In this document: positions 51,066 to 60,212 of the stretch, piece by piece
Numbering within the stretch: position 1 is the stretch's first letter
Layout of the letters: every line of letters starts with the position of its first letter
DNA from: JALUZX01 sp964561605
Lineage (GTDB): Bacteria; Planctomycetota; UBA1135; JALUZX01
DNA: 64,000 nt
Reading direction: 5' to 3'
Assembly: GCA_964561605.1 (NCBI GenBank)
Contig: CAZLQD010000046.1
Location: 154,326 to 218,325 of the forward strand
Made by a program: the position numbers and the translations under genes
The notes under the pieces: generated by a model
What the model saw: only the letters and a program-made list of their open reading frames with translations
Databases searched by the model: none
What the model was told of the DNA's origin: nothing

Positions 51066-52895
51066 TCAATATAGGTAGAGGATTTCGTTCAACACCGGTG
51101 TGACGGCGGGCCAGGGGAAGTCCCTGGAGAGGCGGGAGAGGACGGGACGGCGCCGGCTGTCCCCAAGGTTTCCCAGGGCGGCGCAACAAAGGGCCCGGAC
51201 CCTGTCCTGGGTGCCCCGCGCCCGGAGGACCGCCGTGATCCTGGGGATGGTCTTCCTCCCGGCCAGGAGGGTCATGGCGAAGACCAGGGGGGTCTGGAGG
51301 GCGGCGGACTTGGCCTTTCCCAGGAGTCCCAGGACCTGGTCCAGGGCCTTCTCCCTCCCGCCGAGGAGCCCCAGGGCCGCGGCGGCGGCCACCCTGAAGG
51401 ATGCCTTCCTCTCGCGGAGGAGGATCCTCTCCAGGACGGGGACGGCCCCGAGGGCCCGCCCCAGGCCGGCGCCGAGGGCCACCTCGGCGAAGCACCGGGG
51501 ATTCCGGGTCCGGCCGATCTCCCCGGCCAGGACCCGGGGAACGGGGGGGCCGCCGAGCATGCCCAGGGCCAGGGCGAAGGCCCCCTTCCGGTCCACCACC
51601 CCGGAATCCAGGTGGGGAAGGAGAACCGGTACGGCCCGCCGCATTCCCGCCAGGCCGAGCCCGAGAGCTACGAAGGGCTCGAGAAACACGGGCCGGATCC
51701 CCTTCTTCCAGCGTTCCAGGAGGGCCTCGAGAAAGGCCTCGGCCTCGCTCCCCCCGATCCTCCCCAGGGCGATGACCGCGAAGGCCCGGCAATCGAAGGA
51801 AAAACTCTCCCCCGCCAGTTCCATGAGCTTCCCAACGATCCTCCTGTCACCGGGAGTCGCCAGGCATCCCGCTCCCGCCGCGGCTCCGCAAAGGACCAGG
51901 GGGGTCTTTTCCCGCAGGCCCTTTTCGAGGACGGGCAGGTTCCGCCTGTCCCCGATCTTCCCCAGGGCCAAGTAGAGCAGGGACCGGGCGGGAGGAAGCC
52001 TGGAGCCGGCCCGTTTCAGGAGAAGGGGAATCTCCCTGGCCGCCAGGGGGGACCGGGAGACGGTGAGACCCGCCGCCGAACAGACGAGGACCTCCCTGTT
52101 CGATCCCTTCACCTGCTTCCCCGTAATCCGCTGGAGGAGGTCCAGCAGGGCCCGGACGGCCCGGTCCGTTCCCAGGAATCCAAGCCCCACGGCCGCCCAG
52201 GCGCGGGTCTCGTTCAAGGCCGCTCCGGGGCGGAAGACCCGGAGAAGATCCTCCTCGGCCTCCCGGAACCCTCCGAGCCCGAGGGCCAGGGCGGCCGAAT
52301 TGCGCACGATCCTCACCTTGTCCTTCAAGGCCCGGCGCAGGAGGGGAAGGGTCGAGGGCAGGGCGAGCTTCCCCAGGGCGATCACCGCGGCGGCCCGCAC
52401 CTCCCGGTCCCGGCTCTTCAAGGCCCATTCCAGGGCTGGCAGGATGAGCCTCTTCTTCTCCGCCGGCGAAAGGGGACGGAGGGCCTTCCAGCCCCCCTCG
52501 TCCCCCGGCCTCCCCGCCGGGGCGGCCCGGGCCAGGCGGACCCGCATGTCCACGATCCCCTCCCAGTTCAGGGCCCACCATTTCCGCCAATCCGGGTATT
52601 CTCTCGTCGTCGGGGCCCCGGCCATGGAGGGAAGTCCTCCCGGGAAGGTCTGCCCCCCAGGCTTGACCGGCTCGGGCGTCGTGGGTGCCCTGTACCGCCC
52701 TCCATGGGCGAAGGCCGCGGGAAGGAAGGAAAGGAAGAGGAGGGCCGGGTACAGGAGGGACAGGAACCCTCTCCGAACCTTGCTTTCCCCCGGCCCGTCT
52801 CCCCCGCAGGCCGGGAGACCACCTTCCCCGTCTCCGGCCCGGAAGACCGGAGATCCCCGGAGAGGACCCACCCTTGCTGCACCGTGCCCCTTCAT
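51066..52895 (-). CDS. Secreted HEAT-repeat protein heading the zinc locus
   Basis: 609 residues from the ATG at 52895; an ATG at 52988 is also possible. The hydrophobic stretch RRGFLSLLYPALLFLSFLPA is the signal peptide, so the coding start could be later than annotated, but no good start codon lies right before it. The mature N-terminus AHGGRYRAPTTPEPVKPGG and the DWRKWWALNWE patch match a planctomycete family of secreted HEAT proteins. About ten HEAT repeats fill the rest (EWALKSRDREVRAAAVIALG, LKDKVRIVRNSAALALGLGG). It is the first gene of a same-strand run that ends in znuB. Its function is unknown; protein binding is the usual HEAT role. Confidence 0.82.
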   Translation of the reverse strand: MKGHGAARVGPLRGSPVFRAGDGEGGLPACGGDGPGESKVRRGFLSLLYPALLFLSFLPAAFAHGGRYRAPTTPEPVKPGGQTFPGGLPSMAGAPTTREYPDWRKWWALNWEGIVDMRVRLARAAPAGRPGDEGGWKALRPLSPAEKKRLILPALEWALKSRDREVRAAAVIALGKLALPSTLPLLRRALKDKVRIVRNSAALALGLGGFREAEEDLLRVFRPGAALNETRAWAAVGLGFLGTDRAVRALLDLLQRITGKQVKGSNREVLVCSAAGLTVSRSPLAAREIPLLLKRAGSRLPPARSLLYLALGKIGDRRNLPVLEKGLREKTPLVLCGAAAGAGCLATPGDRRIVGKLMELAGESFSFDCRAFAVIALGRIGGSEAEAFLEALLERWKKGIRPVFLEPFVALGLGLAGMRRAVPVLLPHLDSGVVDRKGAFALALGMLGGPPVPRVLAGEIGRTRNPRCFAEVALGAGLGRALGAVPVLERILLRERKASFRVAAAAALGLLGGREKALDQVLGLLGKAKSAALQTPLVFAMTLLAGRKTIPRITAVLRARGTQDRVRALCCAALGNLGDSRRRPVLSRLSRDFPWPAVTPVLNEILYLY

Positions 52896-53059
52896 GACCC
52901 CCGATTGTCCGGGGAGGGGAGAGGTTTTACCAGGAGCCCCCCCGGGGCACCTTTCCGGGAGGGCCACCCCCGGCTCCCTTCCAAGCAAGTTCCTCTCCCC
53001 TTTCCGAACCGTTACCTTTCCAATCGAAGGGGCGAAAGGAAGGAACCTGGAGAAGACCC

Positions 53060-55429
53060 TTGAAGCCGGAACCGACCCTCCCCATCGATTCCCTCCGGGA
53101 CCAGGTCCTGGAGGCCCTGCCCCGGGAACCCCTGGTGGTCACGGCCCCCACGGGCACGGGGAAGTCCACCCAGGTGCCCCGCTGGTGCACCGGCCTGGGG
53201 AAGGTCCTGGTCGTGGAACCCAGGCGTGTGGCCTGCCGGGGCCTGGCGGCGAGGGTGGCCGAACTGGAAGGGTGCCCCCTGGGTTCCCGGGTGGGATACA
53301 GCGTCCGGGACGACCAGAGAACCTCGAAGGAGACGGAGATCCTCTTCGCCACCCCGGGAGTGGCCTTGAGGATGTTCGGCGGGACGGGGCTCGGGGAATT
53401 CTCCGTGGTGATCCTGGACGAATTCCACGAGAGGCGCTGGGACACGGACCTGCTCCTGGCCCTCCTCCACAGGAGGAAGGGCCCGGCCCTGCTGGTCATG
53501 TCGGCCACCCTGGAAGGGGAGAGGGTGGCCCGCCACCTGGGGGGCCGCCATCTCCACGCCCGGGGACGGGCCCACCCGGTCGAGATCCTGTACCTGCCCG
53601 GCCGGAATCTCCTCCCCGAGCGGACGGGGCTGGAGGAGCGGGTGGTCTCCGCCCTCGCCCGGGTCGCGGACCAGGAGGGGGACGTCCTGGTCTTCCTTCC
53701 CGGCAAAGGGGAGATCGCCGCCCTGGCCAGGACCCTGCGCGGGAAATTCGGCGAATGGGAGTTCCTGGAACTCCACGGCGGCCTCTCCCTGGAGGAGCAG
53801 GCCCGGGTGTTCCGCCCGGGCCGGAGGAGACGGGTAATCCTCGCCACGAACGTGGCCGAGACATCGATTACCGTACCCCGGATCACAACAGTGATCGACT
53901 CCGGCCTGGTCCGCCGGACCGTGTACCACTACGGGAGGAGCTTCCTGACCCTCGTTCCCGTGGCGGCCGACAGCGCCGACCAGAGAGCCGGGCGGGCGGG
54001 TCGGCTCGCGCCGGGACGGTGCATCCGCCTCTGGAGCGGGAAGGCCCGCCTGGCCCCGGTCACACCTCCCGAGATCCACAGGGAGCCCCTGGCCCCCCTC
54101 TTTCTGGCCGCCGCCGCCTGCGGAGCCGACCCGAGGGAGCTGGATTTCCTGGATCCCCCGCGGGAATACGCCCTGGAAGACGCCCTGGGGGAACTCCGGG
54201 TCCTGGGGGCCCTGGAGGGGGAAGCCCGCCTCACCGAGAGGGGGAGGATCCTCTTCGGGCTCCCCCTGGACCCGCCCCTGGGCAATCTCATCCTGGAATC
54301 GGAGAAACGGGGCTGCCTCGAAGAGGGCCTGGACCTGGCGGCGGCCCTCTCCACGGGAAGGCCCCTCCTGAAGCACCCCCTTCCGGAAGAAATCCGCCGG
54401 ACCCTGCCCGAAGGGGGATGCGACGCCACCCTTCTGCTCCTGGCCCTCCGGGGGGCGGTCCCCAAGGAAGCCCTCCACCTCCCGGCCCTCCAGGAGGCAA
54501 AGGCGGCCCGGAGGAGGCTCCGGAAGGCCTGGGGGCTTTCCTCCGAAGACACCGGGAAGGGGAAATCCCCAGGGAAGGCCCTCCTCCTCGCCGCCCTGGC
54601 GGCCGATCCCCGGTCGGGTTGGGTCGCCCGCCGGAGGAAGGGCAAGGTCCACTGGGCCCGGGAAGGGACGGAAGCGGACCTGGTCCGGGAGAGCACCCTG
54701 GAGGAGAACAAGGCCCGGGCCCTGGTGGCCTGGGAGACCCGGGCCGTGGGGGAAGGAAAGAAGAAGAAGATCCTGATCACCCTGGCCACCCCCGTCCCCC
54801 CAGCCCTCCTGGCCGAGGCAGGCCTGGGAAAGGTCCGGGTGGCCCGGGCCTTCTTCCGGGAGGGAAGGCTCTTCGCCCTCCTCGAGAGGGAGTTCGCCGG
54901 CCAGGTCCTGGAAGCGTGGGAGGAGGAGCCCCGGGGCGGAGCCTGCCGGGAGGCCCTGGCCTCCCTCTTCCTGGAGGGGAAACTCTTTCCCGGAACGGCC
55001 GGCCGGGCCCGGGACCGCCTGGAGGCCCTGGAGCTTCTCTCCCAGGTGACCCGGGCCGGGCTCCTGGAGGGGCTCCGGGACTTCGAACCGCCCTCCGACC
55101 CACCCCCCCTGGAAGAGTGGATCCTGCGGCGCCTGGAAGAACTGGGGGTGGAGGAGGGAAGCGACGCCGAACTCCTTGCGCCGGAGGACCTCCTTCCCCC
55201 GGACCTACCCGGCGCCGTCCGGGATCGGCTGGACAGGACCTTCCCGAGGATTCTCAAGCCCGGCGGAGCGAAATACCGGGTGGAATACGACGTCCACGCG
55301 AGGGAGGTGACCCTGATTGCGGTCGAGGGAAATCCGAAGCACCCGCCGTCGCCCTCCCTCCTTCCCGCCTTCCGGGGTTTCCGGGTGAAGGTAAGGCATC
55401 ACTCCCGGGTGTGGGTCGTCAGGGAGTGA
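53060..55429 (+). CDS. hrpB: DEAH-box-type ATP-dependent helicase HrpB
   Basis: 789 residues from a TTG at 53060 with GGAG upstream. Helicase motifs are in order: APTGTGKST (29-37), EPRRVACRGLAARVA, DEFH (120-123) in the HrpB-typical DEFHERRWDTDLLLALL, MSATLEGERVARHLGG, FLPGKGEIAALARTLR, ATNVAETSITVPRITTVIDSG and DQRAGRAGRLAPGRCIRLW. The C-terminal HrpB-specific region follows to LPPDLPGAVRDRLDRTFPRI. HrpB unwinds nucleic acid; its cellular job is not well known. The 3' end overlaps the convergent PmtA-like gene by 11 bases. Confidence 0.95.
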   Translation: MKPEPTLPIDSLRDQVLEALPREPLVVTAPTGTGKSTQVPRWCTGLGKVLVVEPRRVACRGLAARVAELEGCPLGSRVGYSVRDDQRTSKETEILFATPGVALRMFGGTGLGEFSVVILDEFHERRWDTDLLLALLHRRKGPALLVMSATLEGERVARHLGGRHLHARGRAHPVEILYLPGRNLLPERTGLEERVVSALARVADQEGDVLVFLPGKGEIAALARTLRGKFGEWEFLELHGGLSLEEQARVFRPGRRRRVILATNVAETSITVPRITTVIDSGLVRRTVYHYGRSFLTLVPVAADSADQRAGRAGRLAPGRCIRLWSGKARLAPVTPPEIHREPLAPLFLAAAACGADPRELDFLDPPREYALEDALGELRVLGALEGEARLTERGRILFGLPLDPPLGNLILESEKRGCLEEGLDLAAALSTGRPLLKHPLPEEIRRTLPEGGCDATLLLLALRGAVPKEALHLPALQEAKAARRRLRKAWGLSSEDTGKGKSPGKALLLAALAADPRSGWVARRRKGKVHWAREGTEADLVRESTLEENKARALVAWETRAVGEGKKKKILITLATPVPPALLAEAGLGKVRVARAFFREGRLFALLEREFAGQVLEAWEEEPRGGACREALASLFLEGKLFPGTAGRARDRLEALELLSQVTRAGLLEGLRDFEPPSDPPPLEEWILRRLEELGVEEGSDAELLAPEDLLPPDLPGAVRDRLDRTFPRILKPGGAKYRVEYDVHAREVTLIAVEGNPKHPPSPSLLPAFRGFRVKVRHHSRVWVVRE

Positions 55430-56108
55430 CCACCCTCTCGGGAGCGGGAGCGGGGGAAGGCTCGGGCCGGGTCTTTCCGGCCAGGCGCAGGCCGTGACAA
55501 TCCGCGAGCCTTCCGCAGGGACAGGTCACGTTCCCCTTCCTGCAGTTCACCACGAAGGCCGGGGGGACGTTCAGCATCACGGGACGCCAGGTGACCCGGT
55601 CGAAGACGCCGGAGATCTTCTCCCGGAAGGCCTTGGCCTTCTGGAGGGGCCAGGTGTGGATGTAGTTGAAGGTGACGAAGGAACCGCCCGGTTTCAGGAC
55701 GGCGCAGGTCGTCTCCAGGATCCTGCGCTGGACCTGGGGGGGAAAATTGGCGAAGGGGAGGCCCGAGACCACCAGGTCCACCTGGAAGATCCCCATCCCG
55801 GCCAGGATCTCCCCCACGTCCCCCGCATCCCCCACGAGGAAACGGCCTTCCGGGAATTCCCGGCGCAGCACCTCGACGAACTCGGGGTTCTTCTCGATCC
55901 CTACGTAGAGGGTCCCCCTTCCCTTGCGGGCCAGGATCTCCTTGGTGAAGGATCCCAGGCCCGGCCCGTACTCCACCACGCAGGAAGCCCTGTCCAGACC
56001 CTTGCCTTCCACCATGGCCCGGGCGAGGACCCGGGAGGAGGGGGCCACGGCGCCCACCGTGTTGGGATGCTTGAGGAAACTTTTGAAGAAAAAGAGATGC
56101 TTGTTCAC
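55419..56108 (-). CDS. PmtA-like phospholipid methyltransferase with Cys-rich tail
   Basis: 229 residues from a GTG at 56108, preferred because NKHLFFFKSFLKHPNTVGAV is the family N-terminus; an ATG at 56177 would add 23 residues. SAM-binding motif I is VVEYGPGLGSFTKEIL, the next acidic strand is YVGIEKNPEFVEVL, and DLVVSGLPFANFP stands at motif IV, as in PmtA and rRNA-dimethylase relatives. The substrate is likely a membrane lipid. Near the end is a tail with four Cys and a His (NCRKGNVTCPCGRLADCHG) that is not part of the family core and could bind a metal. Pro/Glu-rich residues follow. Confidence 0.8.
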   Translation of the reverse strand: MNKHLFFFKSFLKHPNTVGAVAPSSRVLARAMVEGKGLDRASCVVEYGPGLGSFTKEILARKGRGTLYVGIEKNPEFVEVLRREFPEGRFLVGDAGDVGEILAGMGIFQVDLVVSGLPFANFPPQVQRRILETTCAVLKPGGSFVTFNYIHTWPLQKAKAFREKISGVFDRVTWRPVMLNVPPAFVVNCRKGNVTCPCGRLADCHGLRLAGKTRPEPSPAPAPERVVTP

Positions 56109-56187
56109 CAAACCGCCGCTCGAACCTGGAACCCGCTTCGAAACCGGGAAGTCTATCCCGGAAGGAAGCCCCCACAAGGGGGATTCC

Positions 56188-57234
56188 CTACTTCTTGCCT
56201 TTCTCCTTGCCTTTCTTCGGAATCTTCGGAGGAGGAGGAGGAGGATTCGTACCGGGAAGAGGCTCGAGGGAGATGTAGAGCTTCACCGGAGTGCCCTTGG
56301 GGGGAAGGAGGTAGAAATTGGGCCACCACCTCCCCTGGTCCAGGCCGTTCTCGTCCTTGATGGTGATCAGGTGGTTTCCCGGATCCATGTAGCAGACACT
56401 GATCAGGTTCTCTTCGTAGTCGGCCACGTAGACCGGACGTTCCCCCCGGTAGAGGGGAGCCCAACGGCCTCCGAAATAGATCCACTTCCTGCGGGGGAGG
56501 GGTTTGTTGGTTCCCAGATCCAGGACCAGGTCCTCAACCCTGTAGCGGATGGACTTCCCCTTGGCTCCCTTCCACTCCACGGTGAGATAGACCCCGGGCC
56601 CCTGGGGGTGGACCAGGATGAAGGGCTTCACCTTCCCGGCGAGGACGTCCTTCTTGGGGGGAGGCGGAACCTTGGGCTTGAGGGTGTAGTTCTTGCCGGG
56701 CTGGAGCCCCAGGGCCAGGAGGGCGGCGTTCAAGGCGCTGGCCTTGCAGTCCAGGACCAGGAGAGTCTCGTGGGTGCATCCCCGCCGGCCCGTGGCCACG
56801 TATTCCAGGTTGGCGTTGTGGATCCAGGTTTCCCCATCCACCCAGATGAGCTTCCGTTTCAGGTCCAGGTGGACCCCCTTGGCGGCCAGCTCCTGGAGAA
56901 GGACCGACAGGGCCTTCTTCCGGGCCGGCCGGGAGGCCGGACCCGCCTTCTCCCGGGGCCCCCTCCCGGCCCCGGCCGAGGGAAGACCTCTCCCCGCCGT
57001 CTCGAGAGGCTTCTTCCCGGCCTTCTCCTTCCCGGTCTTGCCCCTCTCTTCTCCCGCCTCGGGGGAGGGCCGGGAAGCGCCTCCCCGGCGGGCCTTCGGC
57101 TCCTTGGAGGCCGCCCCCTCTCCCTTCCGGGGCTGGGTCTTTTCCCCGGCGCCGAAGAAACCCAGGTTCCAGGCCAGAAAGCCCAGCACCAAGAAAACCA
57201 CCCCGCCGGCCCGAAACCAGGTGCTCTTTGCCAT
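56188..57234 (-). CDS. YdjY-domain protein with N-terminal membrane anchor
   Basis: 348 residues. One helix (AGGVVFLVLGFLAWNLGFFG, 9-28) anchors it, then a low-complexity Lys/Glu/Gly/Pro linker (29-110). The core (115-270) fits a YdjY domain: HLDLKRKLIWVDGETWIHNA, LEYVATGRRGCTHETLLVLD and LNAALLALGLQPGKNYTLKP. The C-terminus is Pro/Lys-rich (PPPPPPKIPKKGKEKGKK). The family is common in planctomycetes and has no proven reaction. It lies between a PmtA-like gene and the large HEAT protein, all on the minus strand. Confidence 0.82.
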   Translation of the reverse strand: MAKSTWFRAGGVVFLVLGFLAWNLGFFGAGEKTQPRKGEGAASKEPKARRGGASRPSPEAGEERGKTGKEKAGKKPLETAGRGLPSAGAGRGPREKAGPASRPARKKALSVLLQELAAKGVHLDLKRKLIWVDGETWIHNANLEYVATGRRGCTHETLLVLDCKASALNAALLALGLQPGKNYTLKPKVPPPPKKDVLAGKVKPFILVHPQGPGVYLTVEWKGAKGKSIRYRVEDLVLDLGTNKPLPRRKWIYFGGRWAPLYRGERPVYVADYEENLISVCYMDPGNHLITIKDENGLDQGRWWPNFYLLPPKGTPVKLYISLEPLPGTNPPPPPPKIPKKGKEKGKK

Positions 57235-57304
57235 GGTCCCTCGTTCTTTGCTCCCGCCCCTCCCCCGGGACCAGGATTGTAACGTCCCGCCCCCGCCCAG
57301 GTTC

Positions 57305-60211
57305 TCAGCCCTTTCTCTTCAGGAAGAGCTCCTTCAGCTCGAGAGCCTGGGAGCGGGTCTTCCTGTCGGCCCCACCCCGAGCCAGGATGGAGGAGACCAG
57401 GGCCAGGCCCTCCTTCCATTCCCCAGACTTCAAGGCCAGCCGGGCCTCGAGGAGGAGAGGCCTGGCCGCCAGGCGGGCCAGGGGGAAGACGCCGCCGGCT
57501 GGATCGGTCTCCCCCAGAACCATCTCCGCCTCCCTGTAGGAGAGGGTTCCCATGAGGCCCTCCCTCAGGGCCCGTTCGTAGAACCCGGCCCCTTTCTCCA
57601 GGCGGCCCTCCTTCTCGGCCCGCCGTCCCAGGAAGAGGAGTGCGTAGAAATCGGGCATCCCCCCCCGGGGAGCCAACTGGAGCACCAGCTTCGCCAGGTC
57701 TCCGCACAGGCCTGGGAGGAAGGGCAGATCCCTCTCCGAGGTATCTACATGAATGAGGTTGGAGAGAAGCCCCTTCCCCAGGAGCCCCCGTCCCAAGGTG
57801 CGCCTGTTGAGGCTCAGGACGCCCGAAAGCGCCTTTCGCAGCAGGTCCTCCGGAAAGGTGAAGAGAATCCTCCCATAAATCCGGGCTTCCGAAAGCCCGG
57901 CCCTTCCGGGACCGAACCAGGAACCGGATTCCCGCTCCATGGCGCCCAGGGGATCCTGGATGAAAGGATCGAAGAGCACTTCCCACAGGAAGGAAGGCCC
58001 CCAGTCCGGCTCCACCTTGGGAAGGACCCCCATGATCTCACGGAAGAACTCCCGGCGGTCTTCCTCCCCCATTTCCTCCAGGAGACCTTCCCTGGAGAAA
58101 ATCCAGCTCCCCAGCACCGCCTCCACCGCCGAGGCCTCGCCACGCAGTAGCAGGGCCGCCGCGGCGGCCCCCTTCACGGAGATGGACTTCCCTTTCTCGA
58201 GGAGGCAGGACAGCTCTTTCTCGCGGGCCGCACCGGCCGTTTCTCCGGCCAGCCTGCAGGCCGCCTCCTGGAGGAAGGCCGGGGCGCCGGGGGCCGACCA
58301 GAGAAGGAAGGCCTTCCGGGCCAGGCGGGAGGGAGCCCGGGCGAAGACCCCGGCGATCCGATCCACCGTAAGCTCTCCCGCCGAGGAGGAGAGGGGGATG
58401 AGTCTCTCGAAGGCATCCTCCCTGCCAAGGGCGGCCAGGGCCAGGAGGGCCTCCAGTTCCACCTTGGGATCCCCCCCGGCGCCGGCCCACCTCTCCAGGA
58501 CGGGAAGGGCCTCCTTCCACCCGTTCCGGCCGGCCAGCCTGGCCAGGTCCACCCGGAAGGGCCGGGCATCCTTTTCGGGGAGCCTCGAGAGGATCCCTTC
58601 CACCTCTTTCCATCGCCCCCCGGCGGCCAGGGCCTCGAAGCAGACTGCCATGAGGGCGCGGCCCGCCCGGGCCGTGGAAGCGGCCCTCTCCATGGCGTCC
58701 AGATCCTCCCTGGTTAGGAACTTCCGGCGGCGGGCCAGGTTTCTCGCCGCCTGGAGGCGGGCCCTGGGGCTTTGGCTCTCCGACAAAACCTTCCTCAGGA
58801 TGGCCCGGTAGCGGGCCGTGGCGGGATAGTCCCGGATCGCTTCCAGGTAGTCCGCCAGGGGCCTGCCGTCCCGGATCCTGCCCTCTTCCAGGAGGACCAG
58901 GAGGGAAGGCACCGGCCTTCCTCCGGCCTCCCTCACCAGGGCCTTCAGGACGGGCCTGCGTCGCCACCACTTCATCCCCGGAAGGAGGGAGACCAGGAAG
59001 GCCGCCACATCCTCCTTCCCCGCAAAGGGCAGGAGGAGGGGGAGGAGCCGGTTTCGGAGAGGCGGATCCACCCCTTTCCGGAGGAGGCCCAGGAGCCACT
59101 CCTGGAAACGGGGCGCCCCGGCCGCCAGGGCCAGGCCTCCGGCCAACCTGAGCCGGAAGGCGGACTCCCGGGCTTCCGCATCCAGGAGGGCCCGGCCCAG
59201 GCCCTCGCCCGGGGAGAGGCCCGCCGAGGCCAGGAAGACCCGGGCCCCCCAGAGCGCCCCTTCCCTCTCCCGGAAGAGCTTCACCATTTCCTTCGCCAGG
59301 TCCCCGGCGAGATCGGACCCGTGCCTCTCCGCAAGACTCAGGAACCCCTGGAGACCGTCCCTGCCCGGGATCCTGAGGCCCTCGGCCAGGATGGTCCGGA
59401 CCTCCCTGCCGGAGAGGAACCTCCCGGCCTGGACCGCCTCGGCCTTGAGGCGGGGGTCGGGAGAGGAAAGGCCCCGGAGGACCAGGGCCGCGTCCCCGGC
59501 CCGGATCGACCCCAAGGGCCGGAGGACCTGGAGGGCCAGGAGTTTCTCCAGGAGAGAGCTCCCACTTTCTTTCCCCAGGAGAGGCTCCAGCCAGGGCCGA
59601 TGGCCGGGGCTGGGCCGGAGCGCCAGGGCCCGGAGGATCTCTTCCAGGTAGGGCCTGTAAGTCTCCGGAGGGCCGGGAAGGGAAGGAGGCTCGAATCCGA
59701 AGACCATGGTCCGGGCCGCCGCCGCCCGGACCTGGTAGGACCGGTCCTTCCAGGCCCTCCCGGCGGTCTCCGGATCCAGGGAGCCCATGGCGCCGAGCCC
59801 CAGGATCGCCCGGGCCCGCACGTCGTGGAAAGGATCGGAGGCGAGCCTCCTCAAGACCTTCTCCCCATAGCCCTGCCCGCCCAGGTAGTCCGCCAGGGCA
59901 CACCTCACGGGCCAGGAGGGGTCCTTCTCCAGGCGCTTCATCTCCCGGAGAGGAAGGAAGAGCCTGCTCCAGGAAAAGACCAGGACGGCCCCTTCCCGGA
60001 CCCGCCAGTCCCGGGCCCTCGTGGCTTCCACCAGGAAGGATTGGACCTCCTTTCCCCGGAAGGCCAGGTAACGCCTGGCTGCCTGGCGGAGCCTCTTGTC
60101 CGGCGACGCCAGGTTCTTCTTCGCCCAGGCCAGGGGATCCTGCACTCTGAAAGGCTTCCCCCCGGGAAGGAGGAGGAGGAGGGAGAGGAAGAGGGTTCCC
60201 AGAACCGCCAT
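57305..60211 (-). CDS. Large secreted HEAT-repeat protein
   Basis: 968 residues from the ATG at 60211, 1 base after the nnrD stop, with signal peptide AVLGTLFLSLLLLLPGGKPF. Nearly all the rest is alpha-helical repeat of the HEAT type, clearest in the first 250 residues (PDKRLRQAARRYLAFRGKEV, DPFHDVRARAILGLGAMGS, KDRSYQVRAAAARTMVFGFE). The last 100 residues read like TPR helices (EKEGRLEKGAGFYERALREG). No catalytic motif is visible. It is coupled to nnrD but no functional link is known. Confidence 0.82.
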   Translation of the reverse strand: MAVLGTLFLSLLLLLPGGKPFRVQDPLAWAKKNLASPDKRLRQAARRYLAFRGKEVQSFLVEATRARDWRVREGAVLVFSWSRLFLPLREMKRLEKDPSWPVRCALADYLGGQGYGEKVLRRLASDPFHDVRARAILGLGAMGSLDPETAGRAWKDRSYQVRAAAARTMVFGFEPPSLPGPPETYRPYLEEILRALALRPSPGHRPWLEPLLGKESGSSLLEKLLALQVLRPLGSIRAGDAALVLRGLSSPDPRLKAEAVQAGRFLSGREVRTILAEGLRIPGRDGLQGFLSLAERHGSDLAGDLAKEMVKLFREREGALWGARVFLASAGLSPGEGLGRALLDAEARESAFRLRLAGGLALAAGAPRFQEWLLGLLRKGVDPPLRNRLLPLLLPFAGKEDVAAFLVSLLPGMKWWRRRPVLKALVREAGGRPVPSLLVLLEEGRIRDGRPLADYLEAIRDYPATARYRAILRKVLSESQSPRARLQAARNLARRRKFLTREDLDAMERAASTARAGRALMAVCFEALAAGGRWKEVEGILSRLPEKDARPFRVDLARLAGRNGWKEALPVLERWAGAGGDPKVELEALLALAALGREDAFERLIPLSSSAGELTVDRIAGVFARAPSRLARKAFLLWSAPGAPAFLQEAACRLAGETAGAAREKELSCLLEKGKSISVKGAAAAALLLRGEASAVEAVLGSWIFSREGLLEEMGEEDRREFFREIMGVLPKVEPDWGPSFLWEVLFDPFIQDPLGAMERESGSWFGPGRAGLSEARIYGRILFTFPEDLLRKALSGVLSLNRRTLGRGLLGKGLLSNLIHVDTSERDLPFLPGLCGDLAKLVLQLAPRGGMPDFYALLFLGRRAEKEGRLEKGAGFYERALREGLMGTLSYREAEMVLGETDPAGGVFPLARLAARPLLLEARLALKSGEWKEGLALVSSILARGGADRKTRSQALELKELFLKRKG

Positions 60212-60212
60212 T

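Noticed and set aside
52896..53059. Zur-type operator before the zinc unit
   Set aside because: The gap contains no AT-rich palindrome of the known Zur pattern.
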